Source: Bradyrhizobium sp. DOA9 (GTDB lineage: Bacteria; Pseudomonadota; Alphaproteobacteria; Rhizobiales; Xanthobacteraceae). From it: a DNA stretch of 64,000 bases. The stretch covers positions 6,888,741 through 6,952,740 of the forward strand of contig NZ_DF820425.1 of assembly GCF_000617845.2 (NCBI RefSeq). The letters run 5' to 3'. Below, piece after piece: positions 60,790-64,000 of this stretch. Made by a program: the position numbers and the translations under genes. Position 1 is the stretch's first letter. Every line of letters begins with the position of its first letter. The notes beneath the pieces are model-generated. The model saw nothing but the letters and a program-made list of their open reading frames with translations, made no database searches and was not told where the DNA came from.

Positions 60790-61542
60790 ATGGCAAAGCC
60801 GGCAGTGGTTGTGGTGGGCGCGGACAAGGGCGGGGTCGGCAAGACCACGGTATCGCGCACCCTGCTCGATTATTTCTCGGCCAACAACGTGCCGACGCGC
60901 GCCTTCGACACGGAGTCGCCGCGCGGAACCCTGAAGCGCTTCCATCCCGACATCACCGAGATCGTCGACATGACGACGACCTCGGACCAGATGAAGATCT
61001 TCGACACGCTCAACGCTGTCAGCCCTTCGGTCACCGTGATCGACGTCCGCGCCGGCCTGCTCTCGCCGGCGCTGGCCTCGCTCCGCGACATCGGCTTCCT
61101 CGACGCCGCCAAGGCCGGCCAGATCACCTTCGCCGTGTTCCACATCCTCGGCCCTTCGATCGCCTCGCTGGAGGAAATCGCGGAGACCGCAGGTTTCATG
61201 GGCGGCGCGAAATATTTCCTGGTGAAGAACTTCATCAACGACACCCAGTTCTTCCAGTGGGACCAGGCGACCTATAATTCCTACTTCCACCGCATCAAGG
61301 ACGCGACCGAGCTGACCATCCCCAAGCTCAACGAGATGGCCTATGAGCAGGTCGAGGTGTCCTCCGTCCCGTTCCTGAAATTCGTCGCCAACAAGGGCAT
61401 CAACGACGAGGCCGCGAACTATTCCTTCGTGCTGCGCGGCTATGTCCGGCACTGGCTAGCCAATGTCTGGAGCGAGTTCGACCGCATCCGCCTCACCGAC
61501 ATCGTTGGCTCGAAATCCGTCACCCGCAACAGCGAAAAATAG
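60790..61542 (+). CDS. ParA/MinD-type P-loop ATPase (first of a tandem pair)
   Basis: 250 residues. Deviant Walker A VVVVGADKGGVGKTTVSRTL (about 6-25) with the signature KGGVGKT, but the later ParA blocks differ: TVIDVRAGLLSPALASLRDI (about 80-99) replaces the usual DxPP segment. The middle and C-terminus (IASLEEIAETAGFMGGAKYF, WLANVWSEFDRIRL) are not typical of chromosome ParA, and there is no parB or parS nearby. ATG 60790 follows GGGGACAG. It is followed by a second P-loop protein 62 bp downstream. The role is unknown; a membrane or positioning switch is possible. Confidence 0.8.
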   Translation: MAKPAVVVVGADKGGVGKTTVSRTLLDYFSANNVPTRAFDTESPRGTLKRFHPDITEIVDMTTTSDQMKIFDTLNAVSPSVTVIDVRAGLLSPALASLRDIGFLDAAKAGQITFAVFHILGPSIASLEEIAETAGFMGGAKYFLVKNFINDTQFFQWDQATYNSYFHRIKDATELTIPKLNEMAYEQVEVSSVPFLKFVANKGINDEAANYSFVLRGYVRHWLANVWSEFDRIRLTDIVGSKSVTRNSEK

Positions 61543-61604
61543 TTGCGGACCCCGGGCGGATACGGCTGGATTGGGCGGTGAGTTGGCCCAGATAATAACT
61601 GTCG

Positions 61605-62273
61605 ATGCCCGCAACGCCCGTCTACATCATCTGCTCGCCTCGCCCGCAGGTCGGCAAGACCCTGCTGGCGCGGCTCTTGAGCGAATTCCTGTTGCTCAAG
61701 AACGGCAACGTCGCGGCCTTCGACGTCAACCTGAAGGAGCCGTCGCTGCTCGATTACCTGCCAAAGGTGACCGAGACCGCCGACGTGATCGACACCTACG
61801 GCAAGATGCAACTGATGGACCGCGTCATCGTCGATGACGGTGTTGCCAAGGTCATCGACCTCGGCTTCCACGCCTTCGACGAGTTCTTCAAGATGACCGA
61901 CGAGATCGGCCTCTTGAAGGAGGCGGCGCGGCGCCACGTTGCGCCGATGATCCTGTTCCTCGCCGACACCGACCGCGTCTCGGCCCGCGCCCACGAGATG
62001 CTGCGCGGGCAGATCCCGCGGATGAACCTGGTCACGGTGGACAACGAATATGTCGTCCGCGGCGAGCTGCCGCCTGCGATGGGAGGCGGCCGGCTGTTCC
62101 GCCTGCCCGCGCTGCCGGGTTTCCTGAAGACCTATATCGACCGGTTGAATTTCTCCTTCACCGGCTATCTGCGCCAGGAAAAGGACTCCTCGACCGAGCT
62201 GCACCAGTGGACGCGGCGCAATTACATCGCTTTCCGGGAGCTCGAGCTCAGCCTGATATTGCAGCGGTCTTGA
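61605..62273 (+). CDS. P-loop ATPase, ParA/CbiA-like (second of the pair)
   Basis: 222 residues. P-loop YIICSPRPQVGKTLLARLLS (about 7-26) with PQVGKT, so it lacks the first Lys of the ParA deviant Walker A. AAFDVNLKEPSLLDYLPKVT (about 37-56) is a switch-like region. FYKMTDEIGL-type and FLADTDRVSARAHEMLRGQI sequence follow. The C-terminus holds STELHQWTRRNYIAFRELEL. Its sequence differs from the first ATPase, so the pair is not a recent duplication. The two genes are likely co-transcribed. Function unknown. Confidence 0.75.
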   Translation: MPATPVYIICSPRPQVGKTLLARLLSEFLLLKNGNVAAFDVNLKEPSLLDYLPKVTETADVIDTYGKMQLMDRVIVDDGVAKVIDLGFHAFDEFFKMTDEIGLLKEAARRHVAPMILFLADTDRVSARAHEMLRGQIPRMNLVTVDNEYVVRGELPPAMGGGRLFRLPALPGFLKTYIDRLNFSFTGYLRQEKDSSTELHQWTRRNYIAFRELELSLILQRS

Positions 62274-62330
62274 CCGTCCTTCCGGCGAAGGCCGAGACCC
62301 AAGAAGGCAGGACGACTTCAGATCCTAAGC

Positions 62331-63128
62331 TTACTGAGAAGATTCCAAGGACACGGCGATTACATCAAACAGCTCAATGTTGGCCCGAATTCCGAGTACA
62401 AAATCCCTGGCATCCCCTCCTCCGCCATATAATCGACTCCCGTCGACAAGCTGATTGAAGGGCTCATTCCCTCCCAACTCAAATACGAATGCGGGATCGT
62501 CGGCGTGAGAGATCCAAAACATCAATGGCATCTGGGTACAATAAGGACTCCCGCCAAGATCGGTGCTGACCTCGAAGACGAGACCGCAGTCCAGATTCTT
62601 ATGCCAGCGATTGCGACGGCGCTTGAATGCGAGCGCCGAGCTGAACTCATCGATGAAAGGAAGGACGTCTCGTTTCTTTCCTGTCCAACCGGTTGTCTGG
62701 ATTCCCAGACGCTCGCCCTCCCGCCTCTTCTGCATCCTGATGGGGGCCAATTCGCTGTTCGCAAACTCCCTGTCAAACCAGGTTTTCTTCAAATGCTCAT
62801 ACAAGCCTCTGACGAGGGGAGGAGATTGAAATGGAGGTTCGACAAAATCCCTGACCGCAAAGAGCTCGTCCAAAAATGCAGAACGGTATTGTGGTTCGAT
62901 GCCAAAATACCGCGTCTCGGAAAGGACCCTTCCCGCGCATCGCATTGTCTCCAACGCGACCTCATCCCAGTATCGATTGAGCAAGTCCGCCTGGTTCTCG
63001 CCGCAGAATTCGATCATGCGATTCTGCCATGCCCTGTGCAACGCAAAGCCGCGCGCCTCAAAGGCGAGTTGTGTCGAAACACGTCCTGGCCAGTTTGCCA
63101 GCGCGGTCAGGAGAGGATGATCTTCCAT
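62331..63128 (-). CDS. Hypothetical protein of lower GC, function unknown
   Basis: 265 residues: MEDHPLLTALANWPGRVSTQ at the start, WFDREFANSELAPIRMQKRR in the middle (about 115-134), and WISHADDPAFVFELGGNEPF (about 207-226). No motif, signal peptide or membrane helix is recognised. The DNA is visibly less GC-rich and uses more A/T-ending codons than its neighbours, so it was probably acquired. It lies between the convergent P-loop gene and apt. The reading frame is long and clean; I cannot name a function. Confidence 0.7.
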   Translation of the reverse strand: MEDHPLLTALANWPGRVSTQLAFEARGFALHRAWQNRMIEFCGENQADLLNRYWDEVALETMRCAGRVLSETRYFGIEPQYRSAFLDELFAVRDFVEPPFQSPPLVRGLYEHLKKTWFDREFANSELAPIRMQKRREGERLGIQTTGWTGKKRDVLPFIDEFSSALAFKRRRNRWHKNLDCGLVFEVSTDLGGSPYCTQMPLMFWISHADDPAFVFELGGNEPFNQLVDGSRLYGGGGDARDFVLGIRANIELFDVIAVSLESSQ

Positions 63129-63259
63129 GACGAAATCTCACCGCAACCGAGCTCCATCAGCGGAGCCGACGGCATCACACGACGTTCCGCGATTTTCGAG
63201 ATCAGCGTGATGCTGCAGAACTCTTGACCAACGTCCCCGCGAAGGACGAACGACGAAGC

Positions 63260-63799
63260 TCAGTGCCCCTCGAATGTCATCAGCGTGCGTACTGGCACGT
63301 CCATGGCGCGCAGCTTGGCGGCGCCGCCGAGCTCGGGCAGGTCGATGATGAAGCAGGCGGCGACGACGTTGGCACCGATCTGGCGCAGCAGCTTCACCGC
63401 GCCTTCCGCGGTGCCGCCGGTGGCGATGAGGTCGTCGACCAGGATGACGCGCTCGCCGGGGTGAATTGCGTCGACATGCATCTCCATCTCGTCGATGCCG
63501 TATTCGAGCGAATAGGCGATGCGCACGGTGGTATGCGGCAGCTTGCCCTTCTTGCGGATCGGCACGAAGCCGGCCGAGAGCTGATGCGCCACCGCGCCGC
63601 CGATGATGAAGCCGCGCGCCTCCATGCCGGCGACCTTGTCGATCTTGTTGCCGGCCCAGGGGTTGACGAGCTCGTCCACGGCGCGGCGGAATGCGCGCGC
63701 ATCCGCGAGCAAGGTGGTGATGTCGCGGAACATGATCCCGGGCTTGGGATAATCCGGGATGGTGCGGACGCTCGCCTTGATGTCGTGGTCAAAGGTCAT
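63260..63799 (-). CDS. apt: Adenine phosphoribosyltransferase
   Basis: 179 residues. It makes AMP from adenine and PRPP (salvage). PRPP motif RVILVDDLIATGGTAEGAVK (about 119-138), AGMEARGFIIGGAVAHQLSA (about 57-76), and TIPDYPKPGIMFRDITTLLA (about 13-32) are the typical blocks. ATG 63797-63799. It lies 9 bp downstream of the anthranilate synthase end on the same strand and is probably co-transcribed with it. Confidence 0.96.
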   Translation of the reverse strand: MTFDHDIKASVRTIPDYPKPGIMFRDITTLLADARAFRRAVDELVNPWAGNKIDKVAGMEARGFIIGGAVAHQLSAGFVPIRKKGKLPHTTVRIAYSLEYGIDEMEMHVDAIHPGERVILVDDLIATGGTAEGAVKLLRQIGANVVAACFIIDLPELGGAAKLRAMDVPVRTLMTFEGH

Positions 63800-63808
63800 T
63801 CGTGCCTC

Positions 63809-64000
63809 TCAATTGACCGGCGCATCCAGCCGGAACGCGTTTTCGACAATACGTAGCCCCACCTCGCCGCCGAGCGACATCAGCGATTCCGGATGGAATT
63901 GCACGCCGGCGACCGGCAGGGTCTTGTGCTCCAGCGCCATGGCGACGCCGTCCTCGGTGCTGGCGGTGACGCTGAGCACCTCCGGCATGCTGTCGCGCTC
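63809..64000 (-). CDS. C-terminal end of an anthranilate synthase glutaminase domain
   Basis: The last 63 residues of a class I glutamine amidotransferase, entering from the right edge. EHKTLPVAGVQFHPESLMSL (about 28-47 of the seen part) carries the catalytic His and Glu of the triad. The ending LGGEVGLRIVENAFRLDAPV resembles the fused TrpE-TrpG anthranilate synthase of rhizobia. A separate TrpG is the alternative; the upstream sequence is outside the window. Confidence 0.75.
   Translation of the reverse strand, partial: ERDSMPEVLSVTASTEDGVAMALEHKTLPVAGVQFHPESLMSLGGEVGLRIVENAFRLDAPVN

Overview
The window is a chromosomal segment of a high-GC alphaproteobacterium, most likely Bradyrhizobium or a very close relative. 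The pointers are a CcrM-type GANTC methyltransferase, a bacteriophytochrome with its own heme oxygenase, rhizobial-type proteins (DUF1236, DUF3096, DUF2007), and several families of palindromic intergenic repeats of the kind common in Bradyrhizobium. I saw no tRNA, rRNA or CRISPR array.

Layout. 1-9.4 kb: the start of pyruvate phosphate dikinase (ppdK, cut by the window edge), the glyQ-glyS operon, an S49 peptidase, a small-protein/methyltransferase pair and the polyprenyl diphosphate synthase gene. 9.4-13.1 kb: an HxlR regulator followed by a ketoacyl-ACP synthase, a LysE exporter and an alpha/beta hydrolase on the same strand. 13.1-22.6 kb: ispE, a TPR protein, ETF-ubiquinone oxidoreductase, a family-4-like uracil-DNA glycosylase, a GT-C membrane protein, RNase HII and a radical SAM gene preceded by an SOS-type box.

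22.8-30.1 kb holds the most unusual unit: phosphoketolase (xfp), acetate kinase (ackA), a 642-residue protein of unknown function, and a PPDK-like protein that keeps the ATP-grasp and phosphohistidine domains but lacks the PEP/pyruvate barrel. The first two genes turn sugar phosphates into acetyl phosphate and then ATP. The last two look like a split dikinase whose acceptor is unknown.

30.1-40.8 kb: an RMD1/YagE protein, a glycosyltransferase, a MarR-GNAT fusion behind a long inverted repeat, an intact IS481-type element inserted into a palindromic repeat, moaB, a zinc metallopeptidase, ccrM with a GANTC cluster at its start, a large EF-hand protein and a GST. 40.8-48 kb: a chemoreceptor, the bphO-bphP light-sensing pair, and a LysR/SnoaL divergent pair.

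48-62.3 kb: GST, flavin monooxygenase, thioesterase, mutY, a higBA toxin-antitoxin module directly upstream of dciA, then dsbA and smc, an Rsm22-type methyltransferase, lemA with an M48 peptidase, and two tandem ParA-like ATPases. 62.3-64 kb: a lower-GC orphan gene, apt, and the 3' end of an anthranilate synthase glutaminase domain. Most genes are housekeeping. The accessory parts are the IS element, the TA module, the orphan at 62.3 kb and possibly the xfp operon.
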